Origin: Clostridia bacterium
GTDB lineage: Bacteria; Aerophobota; Aerophobia; Aerophobales; AE-B3A
Direction of reading: 5' to 3'
Assembly (NCBI GenBank): GCA_030610745.1
Contig: JAUWRC010000032.1
Coordinates: forward strand, 1-12,222
Length of the DNA stretch: 12,222 nucleotides
Shown: piece after piece, positions 1 through 6,177 of the stretch
Position numbering within the stretch: the stretch's first letter is position 1
Layout: the number at the start of each line of letters is the position of its first letter
Position numbers and translations under genes: made by a program
The notes under the pieces: model-generated
Told to the model about the DNA's origin: nothing
Databases searched by the model: none
The model's input: only the letters and a program-made list of their open reading frames with translations

Positions 1-1843
1 CCTCTATGCCCAATCCTTCCAGTAGGTTCTCCACTATTCCTTTTAGAGAGAAAAAGTCAAAATTTTTTTCCAGAATCAATCCTGCTATCAGCGGGGTCTC
101 TTTCAAGGAAGGTGAGATTTGAAAAACATCAGCCAGCTCAAAGATTCGCAGTTGTTGGATACTTTGAGTCAGGTTATAAGAGGTGACTTTCAATAAATGG
201 GGGAAAAGATGGGTCATTAAGAGGGCTTGCTCACTGGAGAGAGGATTTTTCACCCTCACCCCCTCTTTAGGGGATAGATTTGCCCTCTTGAAGACATTTT
301 TCCCACTAAGAGGGCTTGCTATCACCTCATAAAACCCTAATCCTTTCAAAATTTCTCTTACTATTCCTTTAGTCCGTTCCTCGGAATCCTCGCTGGTCTC
401 ATCATCTCCTAAAGAAGGAAGACTTATCTTTAGCTTGTCATATCCATAAAATCTTACTATTTCCTCGATGAGGTCTATTTCCCGACTAATATCGGGTCTG
501 AAGGAGGGAATATTTATCTTCCAGTCTTTTTCTCTTTCTTCAATTTGGAACCAGAGTCTTTCAAGAATCGTCCTTATTCGAGAAGAAGTAATCCTACTTC
601 CAAGAATGCGAGAGACTCGTGAGGGGCGAAGAGTAGTCCATTTTTTTTCTTCTGGCAGCTTTCCTGCTTCTACTTCTCTCTCTAGCTCTCCTCCTGCTGT
701 GGCTTGAATGAGAAGAGAAGCTCTATCTAAGGCTTTTCTTACACTTAAGGGGTCTACTTTTCTTTCAAATCTATAAGATGCTTCTGTGCTGAGGCCCATT
801 CTTCTTGAAGTACGCTGGATGGATAAGGGATCAAAGTAAGCTGACTCTAAAAGAATATCCTCAGTATGTTCCCTTACCTGAGTATCTTCCCCTCCCATAA
901 CTCCGGCCAGGGCGATGGGCCGAGCTGAATCAGCAATGAGGAGCATATCCTCGTCAAGTTCTCGCTTAACCCCATCCAGAGTAATCAAGGACTCACCTCT
1001 TTTTGCCCGGCGAACTATTATTCCCCCCTTCAAAAGTCGATAATCAAAAGCATGAAGAGGTTGACCCATCTCCCATAATACATAATTGGTAATATCTACT
1101 ATATTGTTAATAGGTTTACCCCCCGAGATTAAAATCTTATGCCATAGCCAAAGAGGAGAAGGCCCTACTTTTACACCTCTTATTAAACGAGCGCTATAAT
1201 AGGGACAAAGGTGAGAATCCTTTATCTCTATCTGAATTTGATCACTGGTTCCTCTTTCTTTTTCCTCTACTCTCCAGGAAGGTAGATGTAGATCTTTACC
1301 CCTCAGAGCAGCTATTTCACGTGCTATTCCTATTACCGATAAGCAGTCTCCACGGTTAGGGGTTATCTCTAAATCCAATATAATATCTTCCAGCTTCAGA
1401 GCCTTGGAAAGACTCATCCCCAAAGATAGAGGAGAGGGAAGAGGCATAATTCCTGACTGATCCTTGCCTAATCCAAGCTCATCCTCTGAACAAAGCATTC
1501 CCGGAGAATCTATTTCTCGCACCTTCACCCTTCTTACTTTTATTCCTCCCCGGAGCCTGGCTCCCTCTAAGGCCACAGGAACAAGAATTCCTTCTTTTAT
1601 GTTGGGCGCTCCACAAACCACGGAAATACTTCTTTTCCCAATATCCACCTTAACTATCTTTATTCTATCAGCTTTAGGATGGGGTTGGATAGAAAGAATT
1701 TTCCCCACCACTACCTTTTCTAATTTTCCAAAATATTCTATCCCTCTTACTTCTAAACCCAGATTAGTCAGCCGTTCAGCTAACTGGTGCGCAGAAAAAG
1801 GAAAATCAACTATTTCTTTAAGCTGGTTGTAAGAAACCCTCAT
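1..1843 (-). CDS. pheT: Phenylalanine--tRNA ligase beta subunit, C-terminus cut by window edge
   Basis: Beta chain of the (alpha-beta)2 enzyme that charges tRNA-Phe in the cytoplasm. I translated the minus strand from the ATG at 1843-1841; the frame stays open for 614 codons to the left edge with no frameshift. The family is usually about 790-800 residues, so roughly the last 180 are missing. Domains in order: N-terminal region (1-38); EMAPII-like tRNA-binding fold (about 40-150), with HPKADRIKIVKVD at 55-67, VVCGAPNI at 75-82 and SPGMLCSEDELGL at 113-125; B3/B4 editing region with NIVDITNYVLWEMGQPLHAFD (247-267, less the last few residues being variable) and GVMGGEDTQV (314-323); B5 DNA-binding-like domain with RPDISREIDLIEEIVRFYGYD (from 449); start of the catalytic-like module with NPLSSEQALLM (533-543). 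Start chosen for the AAGGAG Shine-Dalgarno a few bases upstream. pheS is not directly upstream, which is unusual. Identity is secure. Confidence 0.97.
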   Translation of the reverse strand, partial: MRVSYNQLKEIVDFPFSAHQLAERLTNLGLEVRGIEYFGKLEKVVVGKILSIQPHPKADRIKIVKVDIGKRSISVVCGAPNIKEGILVPVALEGARLRGGIKVRRVKVREIDSPGMLCSEDELGLGKDQSGIMPLPSPLSLGMSLSKALKLEDIILDLEITPNRGDCLSVIGIAREIAALRGKDLHLPSWRVEEKERGTSDQIQIEIKDSHLCPYYSARLIRGVKVGPSPLWLWHKILISGGKPINNIVDITNYVLWEMGQPLHAFDYRLLKGGIIVRRAKRGESLITLDGVKRELDEDMLLIADSARPIALAGVMGGEDTQVREHTEDILLESAYFDPLSIQRTSRRMGLSTEASYRFERKVDPLSVRKALDRASLLIQATAGGELEREVEAGKLPEEKKWTTLRPSRVSRILGSRITSSRIRTILERLWFQIEEREKDWKINIPSFRPDISREIDLIEEIVRFYGYDKLKISLPSLGDDETSEDSEERTKGIVREILKGLGFYEVIASPLSGKNVFKRANLSPKEGVRVKNPLSSEQALLMTHLFPHLLKVTSYNLTQSIQQLRIFELADVFQISPSLKETPLIAGLILEKNFDFFSLKGIVENLLEGLGIE

Positions 1844-1923
1844 TTTAACTCCTTAGCCAGGAAGTTTTTTTCCCCCTTAGATTAACTTTTACTAATTTGC
1901 ATCCGTTGATATAGAGGTTTGGC

Positions 1924-1944
1924 AACAGGTTCAAGTAGCCTGTT
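1924..1944. repeat. Short inverted repeat at the pheT transcription start
   Basis: AACAGG (1924-1929) and CCTGTT (1939-1944) are perfect complements separated by 9 bases. The repeat straddles the predicted pheT start point, so it could be an operator or a hairpin at the 5' end of the messenger. No run of T follows, so it is not a terminator. No T-box consensus is visible in the pheT leader. Confidence 0.4.
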
Positions 1945-1947
1945 CGT

Positions 1948-1976
1948 ATTCTATGATAAAAAAGAAGGAATGTCAA
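1948..1976 (-). promoter_or_regulatory. Sigma-70-type promoter for pheT
   Basis: Read on the minus strand, TTGACA (1976-1971) is followed by a 17-base spacer and TAGAAT (1953-1948), a perfect -35 and a 5/6 match -10. Transcription would begin near 1941, giving a leader of about 98 bases before the pheT ATG. Function is inferred from sequence only. Confidence 0.7.
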
Positions 1977-2107
1977 AACGCTCTTTTTTCTCCTAAAAAT
2001 CTAAACTTAGCACCAACTCTCAATTTTTCGGATTTTGCCCACTCTTCTTGTCCTATCCCAGTTTTAGAATCCCTCTATAAATCTCCTCCTAAGAAGCTTT
2101 CCTAGGC

Positions 2108-2153
2108 AAATTTTCCCCCTGTCAATGACACAAAAATTTTCCCCCTTGACAGG
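2108..2153. repeat. Direct and inverted repeats flanking the ROK-gene -35 box
   Basis: AAATTTTCCCCCT occurs at 2108-2120 and again at 2134-2146, a 26-base spacing. CCTGTCAA (2118-2125) is the exact inverse of TTGACAGG (2146-2153), and TGTCAATGACA (2120-2130) is a perfect odd-length palindrome. The second copy merges into the -35 box (2146-2151), so a protein bound here would control access of RNA polymerase. The binding protein is unknown; the neighbouring ROK regulator is one candidate. Confidence 0.45.
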
Positions 2154-2173
2154 TGGATAAAATGTTATATAAT
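2146..2173 (+). promoter_or_regulatory. Consensus sigma-70-type promoter for the ROK regulator
   Basis: TTGACA (2146-2151), a 16-base spacer and TATAAT (2168-2173): both boxes match the bacterial housekeeping consensus exactly. Transcription would start near 2180, about 134 bases before the ROK start codon. Such a strong promoter directly beside repeats suggests that it is held down by a repressor. Confidence 0.8.
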
Positions 2174-2175
2174 AA

Positions 2176-2204
2176 ACTTACTTATACAAGGTTTGTAAGA
2201 AAGT
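2176..2204. promoter_or_regulatory. Dyad-symmetric candidate operator overlapping the ROK transcription start
   Basis: A 29-base imperfect palindrome centred on 2190, with 10 of 14 positions symmetric: the left arm starts ACTTACTTA and the right arm ends TAAGAAAGT. It begins three bases after the -10 box, a classical position for repressor binding. Autoregulation by the ROK protein is inferred, not shown. Confidence 0.5.
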
Positions 2205-2206
2205 TT

Positions 2207-2239
2207 GATTCCGAAGGAATAGGTTTTCCTTACGGAATC
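2207..2239 (+). promoter_or_regulatory. Strong hairpin in the ROK 5' leader
   Basis: GATTCCG-AAGGAA (2207-2219) pairs with TTCCTT-A-CGGAATC (2226-2239): 13 base pairs with one bulged A and a six-base loop. No T-run follows, so it is not an intrinsic terminator. Nearby sequences can form competing pairings: GAATCA (2235-2240) with TGATTC (2245-2250), and TTTGATTCC (2204-2212) with GGAATCAAA (2302-2310), the latter covering part of the Shine-Dalgarno sequence. It may act as RNA structure, as DNA operator repeats, or both. Confidence 0.5.
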
Positions 2240-2313
2240 AGGTTTGATTCTAGACCTTGCTCAGATTTAAGTAAGTTTCAAATTCGAATAATATCAGAGA
2301 AGGAATCAAAAAG

Positions 2314-3546
2314 ATGAGAACTCTTACTATGAAACCGGGGGATATTAGCGTTCACAACAGGTCCATTCTTTTAGAGCTCATCCGAAGGCAGGGGCCTATC
2401 TCCAGAGCAGAAATCTCCAGAAAAACTAACCTCAGTGCACCTTCAATTACAAGAATAGTAAAAGATCTAATAGTAGAGGGATTAATTAAGGAAATAGGTG
2501 TTGGGGACTCAAGCGGAGGAAGAAAGCCTTACCTTTTGGAATTTAATGCTGGCGCCAAGTATATAGTGGGAGTAGAGTTAGGCGAAACATACTCGGTTTC
2601 AGTCTTGACCGATTTAGAAATTAATTATCTCTCCCGCGAGAAAATTGCCATGAAAATGACTACAGAAGTAGATAAGGTAATAAGTCTTCTCCTTGAATCA
2701 ATTAGAGGCCGAATAAAGCAATCTAAAGTTAGCAAGGAAGATATCCTCGGAATTGGCATTGGGGTTCCGGGAAGCTTGGACACTCAAGCTGGAATAATAA
2801 AGTTTTCCCCGAACTTTGGCTGGAAAAGTGTTCCTATAGTCCAGATTATGGAAAAAAAGCTAGGTATACCTACATTTATTGACACCGGTGTTAGAGCGAT
2901 GACCCTTTGCGAAAAGTGGTTCGGAGCAGGCCAGGGGATAAAGAACTTTGCCTGTGTTATTGTGGGAACTGGCATAGGGGCAGGATTAATAATTAATGGA
3001 AATCTATACAGGGGCTTTGAAGAGGCAGCGGGAGAGATTGGACACACTACTGTTCTACCTGAGGGTCCTAAATGTAAATGTGGGAACAGAGGATGTCTGG
3101 AGACATTAGCCGCTGGTCCCAGTTTAGTAAGGCGAGCCCTGAATCGCATAAGTAAATATCCCAATTCTTCATTGGCCAATATATTAAATAAAAATAAAGG
3201 AAATATAACGGCGGATATGGTTATAGAGGAAGCCAAAAGAGGTGACTCTTTAGCTTGTGAAATTGTCCAGGAGGCAGGCCATTACCTGGGGATTGGAATT
3301 GCTAACCTCATTAACATTTTTGCTCCGGAAGCTGTAATCATAGGGGGGTGGGTAGCTGAGCAAGCTGGAGAGCTGTTCCTTGAGGCAGCCAGAAAGACTA
3401 TCAAAGATAGAGTCTTTATGCTTTCACCTGAGAAAATCAGAGTACTACCTGCATCTTTGAAAGACAATGATGTAGCTATTGGTGCGGCAACCCTTGCTCT
3501 GCAACAATTGAGTATACCACTAAACAAGGGAGCTGTTAGAATATGA
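2314..3546 (+). CDS. ROK-family transcriptional repressor (NagC/XylR/Mlc type)
   Basis: Sugar-responsive DNA-binding regulator, 410 residues, the usual length for ROK repressors. Residues 14-62 form a winged helix-turn-helix (NRSILLELIRRQGPISRAEI ... LSAPSITRIVKDL). The ROK domain follows: VGVELGETYS (85-94), GIGIGVPG (146-153), GTGIGAGLI (218-226), EAAGEIGH (237-244) and the signature CKCGNRGCLE (254-263). H244, C254, C256 and C261 would bind the structural zinc. In ROK kinases a catalytic Asp lies eight residues before the conserved Glu; here that position is G192 (Glu is E200), so phosphorylation of sugar is unlikely and a pure sensor role is inferred. Start at 2314 is chosen for the AAGGA about 9 bases upstream; ATG 2329 (residue 6) is an alternative. 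It opens the cluster and probably controls the transporter genes and itself. The inducer is unknown. Confidence 0.93.
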   Translation: MRTLTMKPGDISVHNRSILLELIRRQGPISRAEISRKTNLSAPSITRIVKDLIVEGLIKEIGVGDSSGGRKPYLLEFNAGAKYIVGVELGETYSVSVLTDLEINYLSREKIAMKMTTEVDKVISLLLESIRGRIKQSKVSKEDILGIGIGVPGSLDTQAGIIKFSPNFGWKSVPIVQIMEKKLGIPTFIDTGVRAMTLCEKWFGAGQGIKNFACVIVGTGIGAGLIINGNLYRGFEEAAGEIGHTTVLPEGPKCKCGNRGCLETLAAGPSLVRRALNRISKYPNSSLANILNKNKGNITADMVIEEAKRGDSLACEIVQEAGHYLGIGIANLINIFAPEAVIIGGWVAEQAGELFLEAARKTIKDRVFMLSPEKIRVLPASLKDNDVAIGAATLALQQLSIPLNKGAVRI

Positions 3547-3617
3547 GACTACGCCTGTCGCCTCTGAAGCTTTTTGGTTTAAATTGCCCATTTGTAGGTT
3601 AACTTTGGGGGTTAGAA

Positions 3618-3623
3618 TATAAT
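3618..3623 (+). promoter_or_regulatory. Candidate -10 box for the transporter operon
   Basis: A perfect TATAAT lies here, but at 17-base spacing the -35 position reads TAGGTT, a poor match, so an activator or a different sigma factor would be needed. A second weak possibility is TTGATC (3650-3655) with TATAGA (3672-3677) at 16-base spacing. Neither is proven. Confidence 0.3.
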
Positions 3624-3658
3624 TGGGATCTCTAGAATAACAGCCGAAATTGATCCCA
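3624..3658. promoter_or_regulatory. Inverted repeat, candidate operator of the sugar operon
   Basis: TGGGATC (3624-3630) and GATCCCA (3652-3658) are perfect inverse copies separated by 21 bases, centre-to-centre about 28 bases. The left arm directly follows the TATAAT at 3618-3623. The position fits a repressor site or a hairpin near the 5' end of the transcript. It does not resemble the dyad at 2176-2204, so a common ROK operator is not evident. Confidence 0.35.
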
Positions 3659-3905
3659 GGTATTCCTTATTTATAGATGAAAGTTCAATCTCTGAAATGC
3701 TTATTTAGTAAAGATTAGACAAAGTGGAGGTGAAGTCCAAAAAGGTAGGCTTCTGAAAGTAAGAACTGATAAGCCTTTTCAAATTTCATGGAAGGCGTAA
3801 TAAGTAGGAAAGGAGGTGAAAGTATAAACAATAATAGTGACTTATAGGTGAATGGTATTCAACTCTATGATTTTACAATACGTAAAAATTAGGAAGGAGA
3901 TAAAA

Positions 3906-5120
3906 ATGTCTTTTAAGCGTTTTGTTGTATTGGCCGTATCGTTAGTGTTTGGGGCCATTCTGACAACAGCAGCATTTGGCGCATCAATTGATTTCTGGAT
4001 TTATGAACCTGCTGGCCCTGCCGGCGAAGCCGCCTTAGAGCAGTTGAAAGCCGATTTTGAAGCTCTTTCTACGGGTAACACAGTAAACATCATACCAATA
4101 CCGAAGGGTGATTTCAATACCAAGTTGAACATTGCCATTGCGGTTGGAGAAGCACCAGATGCATCATACCTGGATCAACCGCTAGTGGCTGAGTTTGCTG
4201 AGGATGGACTGCTTGATCCTGTTCCCGAGGGCCGGATTGACGAATCCATATTCTACCAGGGAGCCCTTAATACCAACAGGGTTGGAGGGGTATTATATGG
4301 ATTACCTCTCACTCAGACGTGTACAGCCATATATTACAACAAGGATCTTGTGTCTGATCCTCCTGAAACATGGGATGAACTGATACAGGTAGCTAAGGAA
4401 GTTTATGACCCTGATAAACAGATTGCTGCTTTCGGTTTTAGTTGGGGCCACTATGGCGGCGGCTGGGGCGCTTGGCTGTGGCACTCTTTTGTGGCAGCGT
4501 CTGGCGGTCAACTGCTGGATGAGGAAAACCAGGTCGTAAGCTTTACTGAACAGCCGGTGATTGATGCACTGCAGTTATGGGTAGATCTTTTGGCTTATTC
4601 CCCGTTTGAGGTCATCGAAAGTGAAAACAGCTTTCAAACAGGACATGTGGCTATGATGATCTCGGGACCCTGGGAGATAGAAGGCTTACGCGAGAGTTGG
4701 CCGGAACTAAACTGGGGTGTGGCGCTAATTCCTAGGAAAGCTGAGGCTGACTTCGGGACTAATATTGGCGGTGATAATGGTGTGGTTTACGCTGCTTCTG
4801 AGAATAAAGGATTGGCATGGGCATGGCTTAAGTTTCTAACTCTAGCTGAGTCTAATCTCGTTTTAAGCCGAGATGTCATGGGTAACTTTCCCATTAATCT
4901 AACTGTTGCCAAGGGCGAGTGGATAGGTGGTGATGAAGCCCTAGCTGCCTTTATGGAGCAGATGAAATACGCTCAGGCACGTCCGAGGGTAAAAGGATGG
5001 CTCAAGATAAATGATGAGATTTTAGGCGCGGCTCTCTCTGAAGCACTGGGAGGTGAAAAAACCCCTGCAGAGGCTCTCAATGATGCTGCTGAAAAGGTAA
5101 ATCAGCTTCTGGGTTGGTAA
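3906..5120 (+). CDS. Sugar ABC transporter substrate-binding protein (family 1, CUT1)
   Basis: Periplasmic protein that captures an oligosaccharide and delivers it to the two permeases encoded downstream. I place the start at ATG 3906 because AGGAAGGAG lies just ahead (3891-3899) and the following residues form a signal peptide: K4 R5, a hydrophobic core (6-22), and cleavage near residues 25-26. An in-frame ATG at 3852 would put 18 charged residues before the signal and has no well-spaced ribosome site. The mature protein begins near SIDFWIYEP. There is no lipobox cysteine, so it is soluble rather than a lipoprotein. The preprotein has 404 residues, normal for the family. GHVAMMISGPWEI (246-258) is the characteristic motif of type-1 binding proteins; NIGGDNGVV and the C-terminal repeat-helix TPAEALNDAAEKVNQLL also fit. 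Many exposed Trp and Tyr suit a sugar ligand. The ligand itself is not predictable. Confidence 0.92.
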   Translation: MSFKRFVVLAVSLVFGAILTTAAFGASIDFWIYEPAGPAGEAALEQLKADFEALSTGNTVNIIPIPKGDFNTKLNIAIAVGEAPDASYLDQPLVAEFAEDGLLDPVPEGRIDESIFYQGALNTNRVGGVLYGLPLTQTCTAIYYNKDLVSDPPETWDELIQVAKEVYDPDKQIAAFGFSWGHYGGGWGAWLWHSFVAASGGQLLDEENQVVSFTEQPVIDALQLWVDLLAYSPFEVIESENSFQTGHVAMMISGPWEIEGLRESWPELNWGVALIPRKAEADFGTNIGGDNGVVYAASENKGLAWAWLKFLTLAESNLVLSRDVMGNFPINLTVAKGEWIGGDEALAAFMEQMKYAQARPRVKGWLKINDEILGAALSEALGGEKTPAEALNDAAEKVNQLLGW

Positions 5121-5153
5121 ACTGGAAGAACCGTGGTTAATATGCTAGTATAT

Positions 5154-5188
5154 GGGGAGGGAAGATATCTTCCCTCCCCAATTTTTTT
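5154..5188 (+). terminator. Strong intrinsic terminator between binding protein and permease genes
   Basis: A perfect 26-base palindrome (5154-5179; arm GGGGAGGGAAGAT and its exact inverse) is followed by AA and seven T. It lies 33 bases after the binding-protein stop and before the first permease. Partial termination here would leave much more binding-protein messenger than permease messenger, the common stoichiometry for such transporters. The stem also protects the 3' end of the upstream message. Confidence 0.92.
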
Positions 5189-5205
5189 CTGAGAAAGGAA
5201 CATCC

Positions 5206-6168
5206 ATGATGTTCAGAGGTACTTTGAAGAGGTTTTGCAAGCGTTACTTAAAAGTTATTATGGGCAGTTTTGGCAGCTTTCGATATGGTGAGAGTCTCAT
5301 TGGTATCTTGTTTGTTACCCCAGTAGTTCTTTACTTTCTCATATTCTTACTCTATCCGGCCCTGGGAGCTCTATATTACAGCTTCACTGAGTGGAACATG
5401 CGTACTCGTCCTATATGGGTCGGACTATGGAATTATAAGCACTTACTATTCGACCGTATCAAATATCCTTACTTCTGGCACTCTTTGGGAGTTACAGCGA
5501 AATACACAGGAATTGCAATGCCACTTTCGTTTGTTACAGCATTGGTGCTCGCATTATTGATAAATGCCGTAAAGCGTGGACAAGATTTTTTCAAAGTTGC
5601 TTTCTATTTACCAGTAATTACTGCTGGAGCGGCAGTAGCAACAATGTGGCGGTGGATTTACGATCCGCTATACGGCTTGCTTAATATAGGATTGAAGGCA
5701 GTAGGGCTACAGCCCCAAAGGTGGCTAGGGGAGCCGCGTATGATTATCCCGGCTTTGGCAATCATATCTGCCTGGCAGTGTGGATTTGCAATGATCGTTT
5801 TTTTAGCAGGACTAGCAAGCATTCCTTCACGTCTCTATGAGGCAGCAGAAATTGATGGTGCGGGAGCATGGCAGAAGTTTCGTTACATTATGTTACCCAT
5901 GCTCAAACCCACCACGTTTTTTCTATTGGTTACAGGACTAATTGCAGCGTTTCAGGTATTTGACATTGTATATGTGTTATTTAGAACTGGAGGTGGAACT
6001 ATAGGTGGTCCTGGGCAGGCAGGTCTCACCTATGTCCTTTCTCTTTTCGATCATGCTTTTCGTTACTATGAAATGGGCGTGGCATGTGCAATGTCATTTA
6101 TACTGTTCGTGATCATTCTTATTGTTACCTATTTACAATTCCGTTTTGTGCCACAAAGCTACGAATAG
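5206..6168 (+). CDS. Sugar ABC transporter permease, MalF/UgpA-type
   Basis: First of two inner-membrane subunits of a CUT1 sugar importer, 320 residues, usual length about 290-320. An in-frame ATG at 5152 exists but lies inside the terminator stem, so I start at ATG 5206, after AAAGGAA; the adjacent ATG 5209 is equally possible and has better spacing. About six membrane segments are visible, the first being IGILFVTPVVLYFLIFLLYP. The EAA loop that docks on the ATPase is EAAEIDGAGAWQKFRYIMLP starting at residue 212, with the conserved Gly. The next gene follows after 9 bases, showing translational coupling. Arginine is coded mostly by CGT (10 of 16), unlike the flanking glycosidase. No ATPase gene lies in the window. 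Confidence 0.93.
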   Translation: MMFRGTLKRFCKRYLKVIMGSFGSFRYGESLIGILFVTPVVLYFLIFLLYPALGALYYSFTEWNMRTRPIWVGLWNYKHLLFDRIKYPYFWHSLGVTAKYTGIAMPLSFVTALVLALLINAVKRGQDFFKVAFYLPVITAGAAVATMWRWIYDPLYGLLNIGLKAVGLQPQRWLGEPRMIIPALAIISAWQCGFAMIVFLAGLASIPSRLYEAAEIDGAGAWQKFRYIMLPMLKPTTFFLLVTGLIAAFQVFDIVYVLFRTGGGTIGGPGQAGLTYVLSLFDHAFRYYEMGVACAMSFILFVIILIVTYLQFRFVPQSYE

Positions 6169-6177
6169 GAGGTTTCC

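Larger units (their letters stand above)
1844..2313. other. Divergent intergenic control region between pheT and the ROK gene
   Basis: This 470-base stretch holds no gene I can support. It carries back-to-back promoters (pheT leftward, ROK gene rightward), three copies of TTTTCCCCCT (1868-1877, 2111-2120, 2137-2146), and a self-complementary leader upstream of the ROK start. The stretch from about 1985 to 2100 is pyrimidine-rich on the plus strand; I see nothing identifiable in it. Confidence 0.75.
3547..3905. other. Gene-free control region upstream of the transporter operon
   Basis: This 359-base stretch has no convincing gene and no clear terminator after the ROK gene, so read-through is possible. 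It holds a -10-like TATAAT, an inverted repeat with arms at 3624-3630 and 3652-3658, and two Shine-Dalgarno-like sequences that lead to no usable reading frame. GGCTT (3748-3752) and AAGCC (3771-3775) can pair across an 18-base loop ahead of TTTT; this is too weak to call a terminator. Confidence 0.65.

Noticed and set aside
468..1832. Plus-strand open frames of 79 and 122 codons (468-707, 1464-1832)
   Set aside because: Both lie wholly within pheT on the other strand, have low-complexity Ser/Pro-rich translations and no ribosome sites; they are shadows.
1924..1944. tRNA fragment or attachment site suggested by GGTTCAAG
   Set aside because: Only the T-loop-like bases are present; no acceptor or anticodon arm can be formed nearby and no integrase is visible.
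1844..1947. T-box riboswitch in the pheT leader
   Set aside because: The conserved T-box AGGGTGGNACC sequence and a terminator are absent; only a short inverted repeat at the start point is visible.
3788..3847. 19-codon frame from ATG 3788 through the strong Shine-Dalgarno sequence
   Set aside because: No ribosome site precedes the ATG and the peptide has no recognisable feature.
3852..3905. N-terminal extension of the binding protein from ATG 3852
   Set aside because: It would put a charged segment ahead of a clear signal peptide, and the strong AAGGAG is placed for ATG 3906.
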